Assembly: GCA_964035545.1 (NCBI GenBank)
Contig: OZ037772.1
Location: 12,527,818 to 12,591,817, forward strand
DNA length: 64,000 nucleotides
DNA from: Bugula neritina
Lineage: Eukaryota; Bryozoa; Gymnolaemata; Cheilostomatida; Bugulidae
Direction: 5' to 3'
Both the position numbers and the translations under genes were made by a program. The notes below the pieces were generated by a model. The model made no database searches. It worked only from the letters and a program-made list of their open reading frames with translations, and was not told the origin of the DNA. Positions 39,701 through 52,864 of the stretch are shown here, piece after piece. How positions within the stretch are numbered: the stretch's first letter is position 1; each line of letters starts with the position of its first letter.

Positions 39701-42700
39701 GTAAATCTTGTTTCAGAGTGATTCTACTTGTGTGGGAATATCAGACATGCACTGTAACACAGTGTGAATTAATCTTTTATTATAAATCCCAAATAAATGT
39801 GGTTAAAAAACAAGACTTTGCACCAAAAATAAAACCAAGAAAAACTAATGCTTTCAAACTTGTAGTGTAAATAATGTTTGCTACTAGATGAAAGGACCAA
39901 TTGTGAATAAACACTCTTCTAACAGCTCTCATCTCTTGTAACAACACTTATTTCCTGGTATCAGTTTTGTTCTAGCAGGCAGCAAGGGAGGTTGCAGGTC
40001 ACGTGACATCATTGGCACCAGGTTTTCTCCACCAGATAGTCTGGTTCTGTATTCAAGGTAGACAGCGTCTGCTGCTGCCAATATTAGAGAAGTTTATTGC
40101 CGTTAGTGCTGAGCAATGTACTATTCTAATGTTATAGAATGTTTACCAGCAGACAGCTTATCCTACAAGTATTTTCTATAACCTGGTTACACCTTTAGTG
40201 ATGAATGGGGCAATAATCCTTTCTGAATCAGTCTGCACAGCCATATTGGTGAACTATTGATATTTATAAATTGCATTTTGATGTGGTATAATCCTATTAG
40301 GGGTCATGAACTCTACCATTTTATTTCTAAACATCTATTTCGGACTTGTTATGCTGGCTGTTTAACAGGAAGTCCATACTTCTTTCTGTCATGTCACTCT
40401 CGCTTTACTTTCTGGTGAAATTACTGATAGTTAAAATTTAGAAATTAGAGTTAAAAATGATGGCAGTTTTTTACCTAGTTGGTTTCCAAGTTAGAACCCA
40501 AAGTTGTATAACATTATTTTGGATTTCAATTGACACTATTAATGCGTCTTGATGGAATTTAGTTGCACAACACAAATAAAGTTATTAAGCCATCTGGCAG
40601 AACTGTGTTATTATCATGAGAACTAGCAGTTATAGCTTTATCTCCTTCCAATGACCTCTTCAGCTGATATTCATTACTTTGAAGAGAATTTTTTTAAGTA
40701 CAAGCACCTCTTCGGCTTAAGCTTATCTTCAAACTTCTGAATACAAACATACTTGAAGAAAGGGCATTTCTTTGCACCATTACTTGATATCTTATCTCTA
40801 GTAATAAACACAGACGCCTTCTCTCTGAGAGCTGGGTGCAGTCAGTTCTAGAAATGTCGATTTGATAACAGCAGCTGAAGTTACACTTTAGGACAATATG
40901 TCTTCTTCATTTTTAGTTTTGTTTATTTATTGGCCTCAGATCTACTGCTTGGCTGCTACATTGCTCTCTACACAAGACATCATTGTGTTGAAACAAATAA
41001 ACTTATTAGATATGCAGAAGGGGAAATCAGCATTTCTGAATTTTGACTGGCTGGATTGTAAATTCTTCGAAATAGATGAAAAACAGAAACATGAGTTTAA
41101 GTAACCGCATGACTATCCTAAGCTTGTTCCTCCAACTGGTATTTTAACTGCAAATTACAGCAGAATTATGTTGTTCAAATCAGCTTTGAGTTTTAGTGGT
41201 TTGGGCATTACGTAATCAACACTCTTGTTTCTTTTCATGTCTCTCCACCCATTACAGATGTTTTGTCTTTCTAGCAATTATAATACTTTTTTCTATTTAA
41301 TACTCACAGCAGATTAAAACTGAAGTCCAGGCTCAAACTCGTTTGTGGCATCTTCTTCCAATTTTTGTGGTAAAAAGAATCATTATCTAGTTTGTACAGA
41401 CCAATTAACTGTTGTCTCAACAGACCTCTCTATTGGTTTCTACTCCAAGTTTACTGTATTTTTTAATAAGTAATTGTAGTAATTAAGATAATTATAACAA
41501 AAATCTTGAGTTTTAGTGGATAATTTCATCTACTTGACACACTGAGTGTTGGCCTCTCTCTATGAGACTGGCTCCTGTCAACGTACTAGTATTCTAGTAG
41601 CTTGGGGCACCTGCAACCACCTTGTCATCTCTTCTATAAACATTATCATCACTGAATATAAATTTGCTGTGTTTCTGTTAGTTGGAGTATTCTAGCTGTT
41701 GACAGGGATAAGGTTATGGAATGCTCCAGGTTTTTTGTAAAGTTCGTGTAGCTAGAATCAATACTTAGTTATTAAACTGTGTGAAAAAGTAGGAATAGCT
41801 GAGGGGGCCAACTGCTAGCAAGTGCTACCTTATCAATGTCAACAAAAAACAAGTGGTTGACATCTGAGAACAAGTACTTTGTATGGGTGTCACTTATTAT
41901 GTAATTATCAAGTTGAGTGATAATCTGTATTGATGTATATATAATAAGTCTGTTGAATAACTTTTTGAGCACAATTTGATCACATCCATTGTGAGAGTAC
42001 CTGCTGCTCTCATGAGAGCGGTGACGTTGTGACTTTGATGAATGTCCTCAAATTTAAGAACATTTTTATAACCTAAGCTGCTTGTTAAATGAAAGTCAAC
42101 TCATCAAGTGATTGCAAACTAAATAACAATAAAAATAAATCTAGACTATAAACTTTAAACCACCCTGGCTTTGGTGCAGAATCTGTAATTCTAATTGCCT
42201 TATTCACTGATTTAAATGTTTTTTTATTTCAATTTTTCTTTGATCTGACAAACGACAATAACATTCCTGTCATTCATTTGGCAAGCACTTGTCTGTCATG
42301 TCAACTCAATATAAGCTCACCAACAAGTGGCTCTTGATATCTCATTTATACACTGAACATAAAAACAAGCACCTTGCAGGCCCAGATTTACAAGCACCTT
42401 CCATCTATTGTCATATAATTTTCATATAAAAGATGTATAATATACCACACATGAAACATACTCCCTACTTACCTATGCACCTATTAACAAATACCTTACA
42501 TGTCTAGACAAGTTACTCTTTCAGATTTTCTATTTAAAATAAAATTTATTTAATGTTTTGTATACAAACAGTTGCAGGATCTGTTTTCACCATAAAATGT
42601 GGAGTCATCTGTAACTTGTACCCGAATGTTTTTATTCTTAGAAAACTAAAACAAAAAGCAATGCTCTTGTTAAACCTCAAGTATTCAGGAATTTGAGTCT

Positions 42701-45700
42701 TCCATAAGAAAATGGCTGTAAAAGTAAATTCCAACCTGTCCTGGAATCCGATTACCGAGTCTCTATTTCTCTGTAGATGCGTGTGTGAGTGACGCACTGG
42801 GTATGGCTAGCGGAGCTATAAAAGATGAGGCCATCACCGCAAGTTCCTTTGAGCCGGGTTCCGAACCAAAATACGGAAGACACGGGGATACGAATGAGAG
42901 ACGAGCCAGTGCCTGGTGTCCTGCCAACTATGTGGACATCAACACGTACGAGTGGCTGCAGGTACCTCCCTCAATTTACAAGTATTTCCACCTAAGACCC
43001 ACAGGTTAACTGACTCTGTTTCTGCTATTAAGCCATTGTTCTGTATGTATGGAAAATGAAAAAATAATAAATTGCTTATTAATAATTGAGCACCAATATC
43101 TATGGAGAATTGAAGTTAATATTTCATGTATACTAAATTATATTAAACAAATTGAATTTATTTAAGGCCAGCTGGGAAAGTTGTGTAGTCTATTCTGTTA
43201 TCTTGAAAATGATAACTCCGAAATACACCTACCTGCCGCGTCATGTCGAGTGTCAATGTACTTGCAGGTGGATTTCCTGGAAATGGTGACCATCACACAC
43301 GTGGTGATCGGCGGGGAGTTTAACGACGGAGTGGGTCTCAGATATACTAAGAAGTACAGAATAGAGTACCAGAGGACGGAGAGTGAGGGGTGGCAACAGT
43401 TCGTAAACACTGATGGAACTCAGGTTAGTCGTTACGGCATCGAGTTGGTCTCTCAGTGTCAACTCATTGATGAGTTTTATATTTTATTGTCAACTATTAA
43501 CTAAAACTTTGGTAAATGATGACTATCAATACCAAATCATCAAGGCTCACTAATTCTATCAACTACTAATGACAGGAACAGCTAGTAACTAACAACTATA
43601 ATAACTAGTAACTAGTAATGACCACCAGATATTGCATAATATCTCACTCAATGAGTCAGCAAGCAGCTATCAACATTGACTCCTGGGATCAGATAGTTTC
43701 CTATCTCAATACCTGACAATCAGAGTATCTTGTCTTCTATCAGATTAACAAGTACAGTTAGATGTTATCACTGAGATATAGCTGAATGGAATGTTGGTAT
43801 TGTGATTATATACAGCAATGTGTTCTATCATCACTCTCAAGTCTTACTCTGATTATTATTTTCAATTATCACAACTTGCTCAGCCCAAAATAAACAGAGA
43901 ATTACCATAAAAATAGCTAGAAATTTAGCCTTGAATCTACTTCAGTAAAAGTTGTCCAGGGTAGTCAAGGAGCAGCCCTAACTAACAAGGTGTGTTAGCC
44001 TTAGACCCTGTAGTGGCTGCAGATCAAAGAGGCTAAACAAACATTGAGCCAGATTTCACACTAAGGTGCTGTTTGTTGAAAATGCAGCAATGAATTCATT
44101 ACCTCCAATGTTATTCTTTGTACATCTGCACCATTGGCACAGGCTGTGTGGGAAACCTGCTACACAGTGTCAACATACCAAGAACCTGCTGTGGCAGTCA
44201 CTCCAGACACCTGCACGCTTGTCTCACTTTAAACTTTCTACGAAAAAGGCCATACTTTGGCACACAAGTCTGCAAGCTAAGAGGAATTTTCTAGAAGTTC
44301 TCATCGCTACCCTTGACATTGGCAATTACTGTAATTACATTACATAACCTCTGGTAACAGTTGTATTGGAAACTCTGCATTTCTGTTTACACAAATTACT
44401 AAAACACAGTGTTTAATGTGATTAAAGAGACCAGACTTTGATGCTCATCATGTGGTGTGACTAAATGAGACAGCTGGGCCAATGCTTCTCTCTGCTTCTA
44501 ATCAATGAAGCTGTTATTAGGAGAAAAAGTAGGCCACCAGCTCGGAATTTATAACTTCGTTGGCCAATAAATAAAGTATTGTAATTTATTCTGATAATGT
44601 TGTTAATTTGCTCAGTCATAGGAAGCTGGAAACCACAATTTAAATTAAATATGTTTTTTTTTTAAATTTATCGAGACAGAAGATAATTTTATGTTTGTTA
44701 TGGTGAATCTCGCAAATACCAGTTCATGTTGTAGTATTAATAACTCAACAGAATGCAAATAAATCATGCGAAGCTATACAGGGTTACGTGATCCCTAAAT
44801 GTGTCATCCAATATGGAGTTGATTATGACATAATTTCTGGGAAATATTTCAATTTGAAGCATGCAAAAGGCAAACGCAAGGTTGACAGAGGATGTTTTTG
44901 TGTGTTGTTGTTCATGCAGAATGTTTATTGGAGATATTTGTGCAGCTATGAATTGGATACAGATTTCCTTTCATTTAGTCATGCAGGCTAAACTGTAACC
45001 CAAGAAGGCATTAATTAGCTGAGGGCCTCTTTCTTAATGAGAGTTTTACTGTAACTCCTCTACAATACACAATGATACTGTAGCTCCTCTACAATACACA
45101 TTGATACTGTAACTCCTCTACAATACACAATGATGCTGAAACAGTAATTGCTATAGAATAAAAGAAGAATGCTGTACTGTTGATGGTAGTTCGAATGTTT
45201 TACTTTTGGCTACTTTCCAAGAGATTTCCTTTATTTGCTTTTATATTTTGTAGCAAAAATTGCATAATTTCTTGTTTTATAAACAATGGCATTTTTTCCT
45301 AAACGCAGCTGTATGAGTAGACAGCAGTTTAGAGTTCAGACAGATGGTTTCTAATGGTAGTATCTTATTCAAATACTTTACGTATGTAGAAACTAAAACA
45401 CTAGAAGCTCACAAACATTGAGCAAAGTTTTAGCAGCTGGCGATATTGGGGTGTTACAGTAGTTACAGAAGATACATTGTTACAGTGATTTAGATACGTT
45501 AATTAGTATAAATATTTGCCACTGCCTGCCATGTTAAGCACCCATTGTGCAGCACACGATCAGATATTCCTCTATCAATATTCCTGGTCCTACAACAACA
45601 CACTGCCCGCATACTAATAATTGTATGTCACTTCTCATTGTCAATACATACTCAGTGAGTAGTAAACACACAGGTGCTGTAGGTAGGCATGTCATAGAGG

Positions 45701-48700
45701 GGGAAGTGTTCGTTACATCACTTTGAAATGTTAGAACCAGCAGCAGTTTCATGCTGAGAAAGTTTGAACAGCTCTACTGTTAAACAATTCCTTTCTTCCT
45801 GCTACTACTTTGAGGAAACATTTCTCTCACCACCAAAAATAAAGTTAAAGCAACATAAAATTATTGTATTTTGTTACTTTCAGTTAAAAATATTTTGTGG
45901 ATTTCCTCAGAAACTTATTTTGTGTTTTTGTTCTGTAGATATTTCCTGGTTCCAACAATGGCCGTCTCTCTAAATTCAACCCTACTAACGGCACTCTACT
46001 CGCTGCCAGAGTTAGAATTATCCCCCTTGCAGAGGTGCTGGAGGAAGCCTGCCTTCGGGTAGAGTTTTATGGCTGCTTCAGACAGGGAATAGCCAGTTAC
46101 AACATACCTCAAGGTGCGTGAGAGTTGTCTTATCTCCCAAGAATTGCTGGACTTGACAGTTTATACAGAAATATGAATGCTTTCTAAAGCAATTTGTTTA
46201 TGTTATATATTTAGTATAAAATACAACCCATATGTGGTTGGGTTGTTTCCTCTCCAATCAGCTGGTTTATTTAACTAACATTTTATTGTTGTCATCAGAA
46301 TAGAAAGTTGTCCGCCACTCATAACTCTCACATTTAGCTCTATAAAAAGACTATTGCTATTCAAGCTCATCTCATATATTTAATATTATGCGCAGGTGAT
46401 GTAAGGAGTACAGGAAATGACCTCATAGACCGGAGCTATGATGGTGAAGCATCAGGTGGCCGACTCATTGATGGTCTTGGTAAGTAATCGTACATACTTG
46501 ACTGAGACTTGAATAACTTGACTGACTCGGTTTCATATTTGACCTTGGTGTTATACTAGACCGCTACTTGAGCCACACGACTTGTTATTTGACTCGCTAT
46601 ACCTCCAGTCTCCAAGAGTCTTGTAATGAACTCTGTTGTCGTTTGCGCAGGTATCCTAACCGACGGTAAGGTAGGAGGAAATGACTTCACGCTGTCTCCC
46701 ACGGCGTGGCTCGGTTGGAAGAGTGACTTGCGCTCCATCGTGGAGTTGTTCTTCGAGATGGACCACCTGAGGAACATCTCTGGAGTTAGCATCTTCAGCA
46801 ACAACCAGGGCACCAAAGACGTAGAGGTGAGTGTCGGTTGGGGGTTGTTTCTTGTAATTATCCCCCCTTGGCACTGTTAGAGCTAAATTTAAGTTTATTT
46901 GTATCTTTCTCCAAAACCTTTTCTAATTATTACTGAAGTAGGTTTACAGTAGTCAGTTTAATAATCAGTAAAAGAAGTAACTTTACCTGATTGCAGTCAC
47001 TCATAAGTTTGATTTGGAAAGTTGATTAAAACTTAGAACCACAAGAGTTGAATTTGCAAATACTTTTCACTCCTGGAGTTGATTGAAAGTGGTTGAATAT
47101 AAATTATGTGCTCAGAAAGTTTTTCCTGCATCTTAAAATACCTTAAAATGGTTTCGCGTCATTAATTAAGAAGTATATTTATTGAAGAAAGTATTTACTG
47201 GGAGAATGCCATGAAAGATTGCAATCTAAATAATTTACCCTAAACTCCGGTCAGTTGGGTACAGAAAGAATTAGTAGCTACTCTTTGGTAAAAAAGGGAA
47301 ATTACCCAACATACTTATCCCATAAACCCTGATTAATGACTCAGTTAGTACCCAAAGACATTGGAATATAATTATTTTGATTATTCTCTAAGATAATTAA
47401 TTAATTGAATACGTGTGTGAGTTGTTGATTTAGTAGTAGCTGAGTTACTATGATTAAAGAAGACTCTGTCATTCAATGAGTTGTCAAAATTGTCGGCCAT
47501 TTTAGAAGTTAGGTTGCTAGTGAATTTGATTTCCCAGCTCTAAAAATGAACAAGTTTAATTTTTAAATGGTCTGTAATTCCAATTGATTTTTATTAGTTT
47601 CTGACATTCTAGAATTTTCTATTATTACATTATGTACTTGCAGGTGTTCATTAGAGCTACTATATACACAAGCATAGATGAACCAACTTTCGACGAGGAC
47701 CCGGTAATCGAACACCGCCCAGTGCGGGACGTCTCCGAGTCCAGCCGTTGGGTGCCCATCACATTCGGTCCGGTAGTTGCTAAGTTTGTCAAGGTTAGTA
47801 CTTGCTATGAAACTTCTGAGTTACATTCACTAACTACCAGTTGGATTAGTCTTACCTACTGACTAGTATATTTCTACGCAGTACTATTGGAACAGTTACT
47901 AATATACTGATGAAGGTTGTTATAAAACTGCTATTAGTTTACTCTTTTAATTATACAGTTATGATGTATTTGACAACTCTTGTAGATCGTGCTGGATTTC
48001 AACAAGAGGTGGATACTAATAGGGGAAGTGACCTTCAACTCTACGCTAGTAGTCGGGCCGTATCCGCAAGAAGCCAGCTCCGTGCCGCCAGCCCTGAGCT
48101 CTACCAGTACAGATGCACCAAAAATTAGCGAGAAGACAACTATTATGGCCATCAAACAGCCAACCCCAGACGGTATGTGTCACAGCACTTGTGTTACGGA
48201 ACCAATTGTTTTACAAACACATTTTTATTTATAACAATATTTTTTCATAGGTTTGCTATTGACTGTTCCCATCTTTGAGGTGCCATTGCCAGGTAACATC
48301 AGTGTACTGCTTACACCCCGCACACCCTTACAGTACACACAGCTGTGTCGTTGTACCTCAACCTCTACTTCTGTTGTATTTTACCCTCTCTCTTGTAGTA
48401 CAATCATCTACTGCCCCGGAAATAGTGATTGATGGTAACCATGGTAGCAACAACAACAACAACAAAGCCTCTCCTGTCATAGATGGGTCACTCATAGGTG
48501 AGTAGATGTCACCTCTTGTTGTTTACATGACACGACATGTGCTAGCATGTACTGTTACTCCGTGTCATAGAGTTCTCTTCCCTGAGTGACATGGCTACTT
48601 GATGATGTCATGTATATATCACAACAGAAGGCTGAACTCTGCGTATTTCTTGGTATTACTGGCAATATATTGCTGGAAAGTTGTGATAGTGGCAATAACT

Positions 48701-51700
48701 CATGTTTCTGCCATTTTAAATTATAAAATAGTTTTGCGTCCCACCTCTTAATTCTCATACATAAGTATAAGTTCGTATTCTTTATTAAAATACTTTTAAA
48801 CTCCAAGTAGCCAATTCTATTAGTTTTCTTAGAATTGTCTTTCCCCTTGAGCTGTATATTTACCTGCACACCCTGCGTTGTCCTCATTGCAGGTATAATA
48901 GTGGGAAGCTGTGTTGGGGCTATACTGGTTGTTATATTCATTATCATTATCTGCTGTATCTACCAACGCAAGAAACCCACAAACTCCTCCACACATGAGT
49001 TCAGTGCTGTAGAGGACTCCACCATTTCCTTCCCTTCAGCACATAAGAATCACCACGGCAACTCTAGTGTGAGTATCTGTTAGTTATAGAGCTAGGGTTA
49101 GAGGTTGAGTGAAATGACATTCTTATATTCTATATGTCATCTTCTACAATCAAGGGGAGATGATGGTTGTTGAGAGATGTATAAACTATGGGGGGGGGGG
49201 GGGGGGGAGATGGTCTTTAATGTTTCAGGTATTACTAGTAGTTTTTGCTAATCATGAATGCTACGGTTATTAACTAAATCTTATTGTAATTTGCATATCA
49301 AAATATCATGAAGCATTATAAATAGCATTTTCCACCAGCTTATATCTCTTCTCAACTCAAACAGTTAATCACATATTCGTTGTTAGTTTATTATAAATGT
49401 ATGATTAATATATTTTATTGCTCTATTAGATGCCTTACCATATTCATATTTAATAATAATCCCCTCTAATGGCCGTAAATATCTCATCCGGAATTTCTAA
49501 TCCCCTTCAATCATAATCGATGAAATTCCGTTAATGAATGATTTACGAGAAAACTGTGTTACGTTTATTAGGAATATGATTTACCATGGACTCGGCCCCT
49601 ACCCCACCTCCCGCAGTCAGGTGGCACTACACTGCAGTCCAGTGGCTATGTCTCGGACGGTACTCCTTATGCGAGTATACCAGTGGACCAGTTCAACAAG
49701 GGCTTCCACACTCAGCACCACCATCAGACTCTTAACCCACAGAGATGTAGCCCCTGTCTCCATCATTACATGACGTCGGGAGGCCTCCTCACCCTCCCCG
49801 GTATACACCACGAGAGACACAACTGTGGTAACGCGTCTAACAGGCCAACCAATACTCTTCCAGCTCCTTCCTCCCACAATCTTATTCCACTTCCTAAAAT
49901 GGTATGTGAAAAGTTTATTAGCCTCCAATCCTTTGTGTGACAATATTTATTTTTATTTTATTATGAATTTATATAAAATTATACTGTGTACACAGTTTAT
50001 TATATTTCTGTATTTCTATTTTTATTATTTTTGTTTTATTATAGATTTATATATTATTTTATATTATATTGTATGCAAAATTTATTCTATTTCTGCTTTA
50101 GACCAATTTCTTGTGTTTTCAAAGTTTTGTAAGAAACTTTTTAGAAATCAATTTAGCCTGAGATCTCACAATGACCATTTCTTGTATTACAGAGTCATCC
50201 AGGCTACGACCCCAACTCGTATGACTTGGTTCAACAAGATAGCTGTGGTTCCCCGTATGACGCATCCAATTACAAGAGCTCTCCCTCGGTGCTCCCCCAC
50301 ATCCAGGGAAGTACAGGGAACAGTGTCTACGGTGCTCAGCTAGTATTACCAAACAAACAGCTGGAGGAAGAGCTTCCTACCATTCCTTCTGACTCCCTCC
50401 GATTCCTAGAGAAACTAGGGGCAGGTGAGCGGTCTATCAGGTTGTAAATAATACAGTTGAGTGGCTATGTTTTCTGTTGTATACTGTATGTTACAGAACG
50501 TTTTGATAATGTTTTTTTTTTATTGAAATAAGGAAATATAAAATGAAGTCTCACAGTTTGCCTACAAACGTCTGCTTGTGCAATGTTGCAGGTCAGTACG
50601 GGGAGGTGCACCTGTGTGAGATGAGCACCCAACCTCATATGGAGAATCTCAATGGTGCTACTGAGGCTAGAAGACTTGTAGCCGTGAAAAAATTGCAGCC
50701 AACAGCCAACGAGTCAACTAAAAACGATTTTATTAGAGAAATTCGAATTATGAGCAAATTACGTCATGAAAATATTGTACAGGTAGGCAACTGATACATT
50801 ATGACCAGCGTTTCAGCACTCACAAAACTTCTGCGTCAGCTCTGAATAAAAGATGCTGCCGGCAGTAATTGTATAACCAATCACCAGCTGCCATATAGTC
50901 TATAGTTCACCTACGTGAGTGATTTCTGTAAACAAACTCTTGAATTGTTGCAGGTGTTGGGAGTTTGCACGGCGTCGTCTGCTGCGGAGTCTCCCAGCGT
51001 CGTCACAGAATATATGTCAAGAGGCGACCTGCATCAGTTCTTACAGCGCCACGTCCCAGAAGGCACTGCACTTCTCAATAAACAGACTCTGTGTCATTCT
51101 ACACTTCTACATATAGCCAATCAAATAGCACAGGGCATGAGGTAAGTTGAATTTAACCAATCAGATAGCACAACACATGGGGCTAGTTTGAGTTTATCCA
51201 ATCAGATGTCTGGTAATATTTGTCTAAACTCCCGTCTGTCTGTTTGTAGTTATTTAGAGCAGCTGAACGTGACACACAGAGATCTGGCAGCGAGGAATTG
51301 TCTGGTGGGAGAAAACTACCAAGTTAAGATCTCTGACTTTGGCATGTCCCGTAGTCTATACAGTCAGCAGTATTACAAGGTCGAGGGGCGTGTGGTGCTG
51401 CCCATAAGATGGATGTCGTGGGAGAGCGTGCTCCTAGGGAAATTCACTACCAAATCTGATGTCTGGTCTTTTGGCGTAACGCTGTGGGAAATTTTCTCTT
51501 TCGCCAGAGAGCAGCCATTTTCAATGCTGACAGACGATGATGTCATAGCCAATTGCATGAACTACTATAACAATAACATATCTGAGGTGATCTCACTCAA
51601 CCACCCGTCTCAGTGCAGTAAAGAGGTGAGTCTGAACCTAAGGCTATTATCTGTCCACCTCTCTGTGGGGTGGAAGAGTGTCTGCTATAAATTATCTTGT

Positions 51701-51979
51701 AACACAGTCTGAAATTCTGATTACTAGTATTGTGTCCAATTCATGACCTAAAAAACTTCAACTAACAACATTAAGCCTGTGTGTATATTTGTTGGGCAAC
51801 TTTTACTAATAGAGTTATTCTGTTTTTAGATATATGATCTGATGCAGGCATGTTGGCAGCCTGCCGACTTCAACCGACCAACATTTAAAGAAATTAGTCT
51901 ATTCTTGCAAAGAAAAGCTACTGGTACAAATCATAAGCAGGATAAGAAAACTTCCTTCACTAGACTAACCACCTGCTGA
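33737..51979 (+). CDS. DDR: Discoidin domain receptor tyrosine kinase (collagen receptor)
   Basis: Discoidin domain receptors are single-pass receptor tyrosine kinases activated by collagen. Exons: 33737-33797, 42777-42961, 43268-43423, 45939-46113, 46396-46479, 46651-46826, 47644-47793, 47986-48172, 48251-48292, 48399-48497, 48893-49068, 49617-49901, 50193-50424, 50592-50782, 50954-51141, 51250-51625, 51830-51979; 970 aa, phases consistent. A signal peptide ([19 protein letters not shown]) precedes the discoidin domain, about 23-180 ([36 protein letters not shown]), and a discoidin-like domain ([24 protein letters not shown]). The TM helix is 440-462 and the cytosolic juxtamembrane segment is long. 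Kinase: P-loop G668-A-G670-QYG, K702 in VAVK, E719, HRDLAARN with D807, DFG 825-827, activation-loop YSQQYY (Y833, Y837, Y838) as in vertebrate DDRs, [19 protein letters not shown]. An in-frame TGA at 33701 supports the start. The first coding intron is 9 kb. Confidence 0.96.
35215..35285 (-). mobile_element. Possible tRNA-derived SINE remnant
   Basis: On the minus strand GTAGTGCAATGGTTAGGATA resembles a tRNA D-arm/A-box, and the following CTAGCTTGAAAGGCGGAGG resembles an anticodon arm. A clear B-box is missing, so it would be a degraded, non-functional copy. A second A-box-like GCAGTGGTTAGCC lies at about 39135-39150 on the minus strand. Confidence 0.3.
39998..40007. promoter_or_regulatory. 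Palindromic E-box GTCACGTGAC in receptor intron
   Basis: Identical to the 10-base palindrome in the promoter-like patch at 25419. It matches the CACGTG core recognised by USF/MITF/TFE-type bHLH-ZIP factors. It lies in the 9-kb intron, so an intronic enhancer is possible but unproven. Confidence 0.35.
45050..45135. repeat. Three-copy tandem repeat in receptor intron 3
   Basis: ACTCCTCTACAATACACAAT is repeated with TGATACTGTA spacers, period about 35 bases, in the intron before the exon at 45939. Confidence 0.85.
49190..49207. repeat. G homopolymer of 18 bases
   Basis: An uninterrupted G run in the intron following the transmembrane exon of the receptor. The length may be inaccurate. Confidence 0.9.
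51117..51210 (+). repeat. 40-bp duplication across a receptor donor site
   Basis: CCAATCAAATAGCACAGGGC at 51117 (last codons of the exon ending 51141) recurs as CCAATCAGATAGCACAACAC at 51157 and partly at 51198. The duplicated block includes the 5' splice site: GAG|GTAAGTT in copy one corresponds to GGG|GCTAGTT-like sequence in copy two. Confidence 0.85.
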
Positions 51980-52359
51980 CTAGTGTCAACGGCTATATAG
52001 TATACTGTATTAAAGCACCTGCCATGACATGTCAGACTGGGCTATACATCTGGTGTCAGGATGATGTGACAGGCTAGTATAGGCACATGACTTTATGATG
52101 GCAGTTCATGTGATACAAGCACCATGCAACACCTGCCATTACTGTTTGACATTTTTATACCAGTGCTCAACTTTTTTTTAGCATAATGGCTGTTTGAAAG
52201 GCCAATTCTAATTATAATAACTTATCTATTAAAGTCTATAAATCTGTAAATTCAAAGTTGAAGTTTAATCTAAAGAAAAATGTTTTCTTTTGTGTAACTA
52301 CTATAGTATTTTTACTGCAATTATATACTTATTTATAATTTTTATAATCTACTTTTTTT

Positions 52360-52365
52360 AATAAA
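52360..52365 (+). promoter_or_regulatory. Poly(A) signal AATAAA, discoidin receptor
   Basis: First canonical AATAAA, about 380 bases after the TGA stop. A second one at 52637-52642 could give a longer 3' UTR. Confidence 0.6.
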
Positions 52366-52805
52366 TGTTGCAGTAACTGGGTTTGTGATTCCATAATACA
52401 GGATGGCTGTATTCTAACACAAGGATGCTAATATTGCATGAATGTTATATAAGAATTTCATCTATTATAATCTTTATATTTTGTTTTGATTTGCTTTCCC
52501 CTTTATTAATTTTTGTTGTTGTTGAAGCAATTAGTTTTGCTAGTTACGACTTCAATGTATATTTCTATATAAATTAACTTTTTCTATTCTAATAATTTCA
52601 CTCTAAATTCAATTGCTAGCTGCCAAAATAATTTTTAATAAAAACCAGTAAACAAACTACAGCAGCCAGTGTTATGTTTCTTGTTTAGTTTTGGTAGCTA
52701 ACATTTTGAGTTGATATTTTTATGTTGAAAGTAGTCTCTGTCACATGTTTACTTTTTCAGTTTGCAGCCAGATGCTATGATAACTTTTTCAGCAAATAGT
52801 ATAAA

Positions 52806-52864
52806 CTAAAACTCTTATACTAAGTTTAGTTTAGTTAGAACTAAACTTGGAATAGGAGTTTTAG
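52806..52864. other. Long hairpin (26-bp arms, 7-base loop)
   Basis: The left arm 52806-52831 and right arm 52839-52864 are reverse complements with three mismatches in 26 positions (CTAAAACTC...AAGTTTAGTT). The two bases outside each arm also pair. It lies downstream of the receptor's poly(A) signals. It could be a small inverted-repeat element or a transcribed hairpin; nothing identifies it further. Confidence 0.8.

Larger units (their letters stand above)
33798..42776. other. Large first coding intron of the discoidin receptor
   Basis: A 9-kb AT-rich intron between the signal-peptide exon (donor GGTAAGA) and the first discoidin exon (acceptor CTCTGTAG). The only items worth marking are a tRNA-like SINE candidate and an E-box palindrome, listed separately. 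No nested gene was recognised; its short open frames show no conserved motif or splice context. Confidence 0.6.

Noticed and set aside
44066-44347. 93-residue open frame inside a receptor intron
   Set aside because: No recognisable domain, no splice link and not homologous to anything I know; open frames of this size are expected by chance.
49534-49943. Alternative frames (79-108 residues) at the receptor juxtamembrane exon
   Set aside because: Only the frame starting SGGTTLQSS keeps phase with both neighbouring exons and stays open to the donor at 49902.
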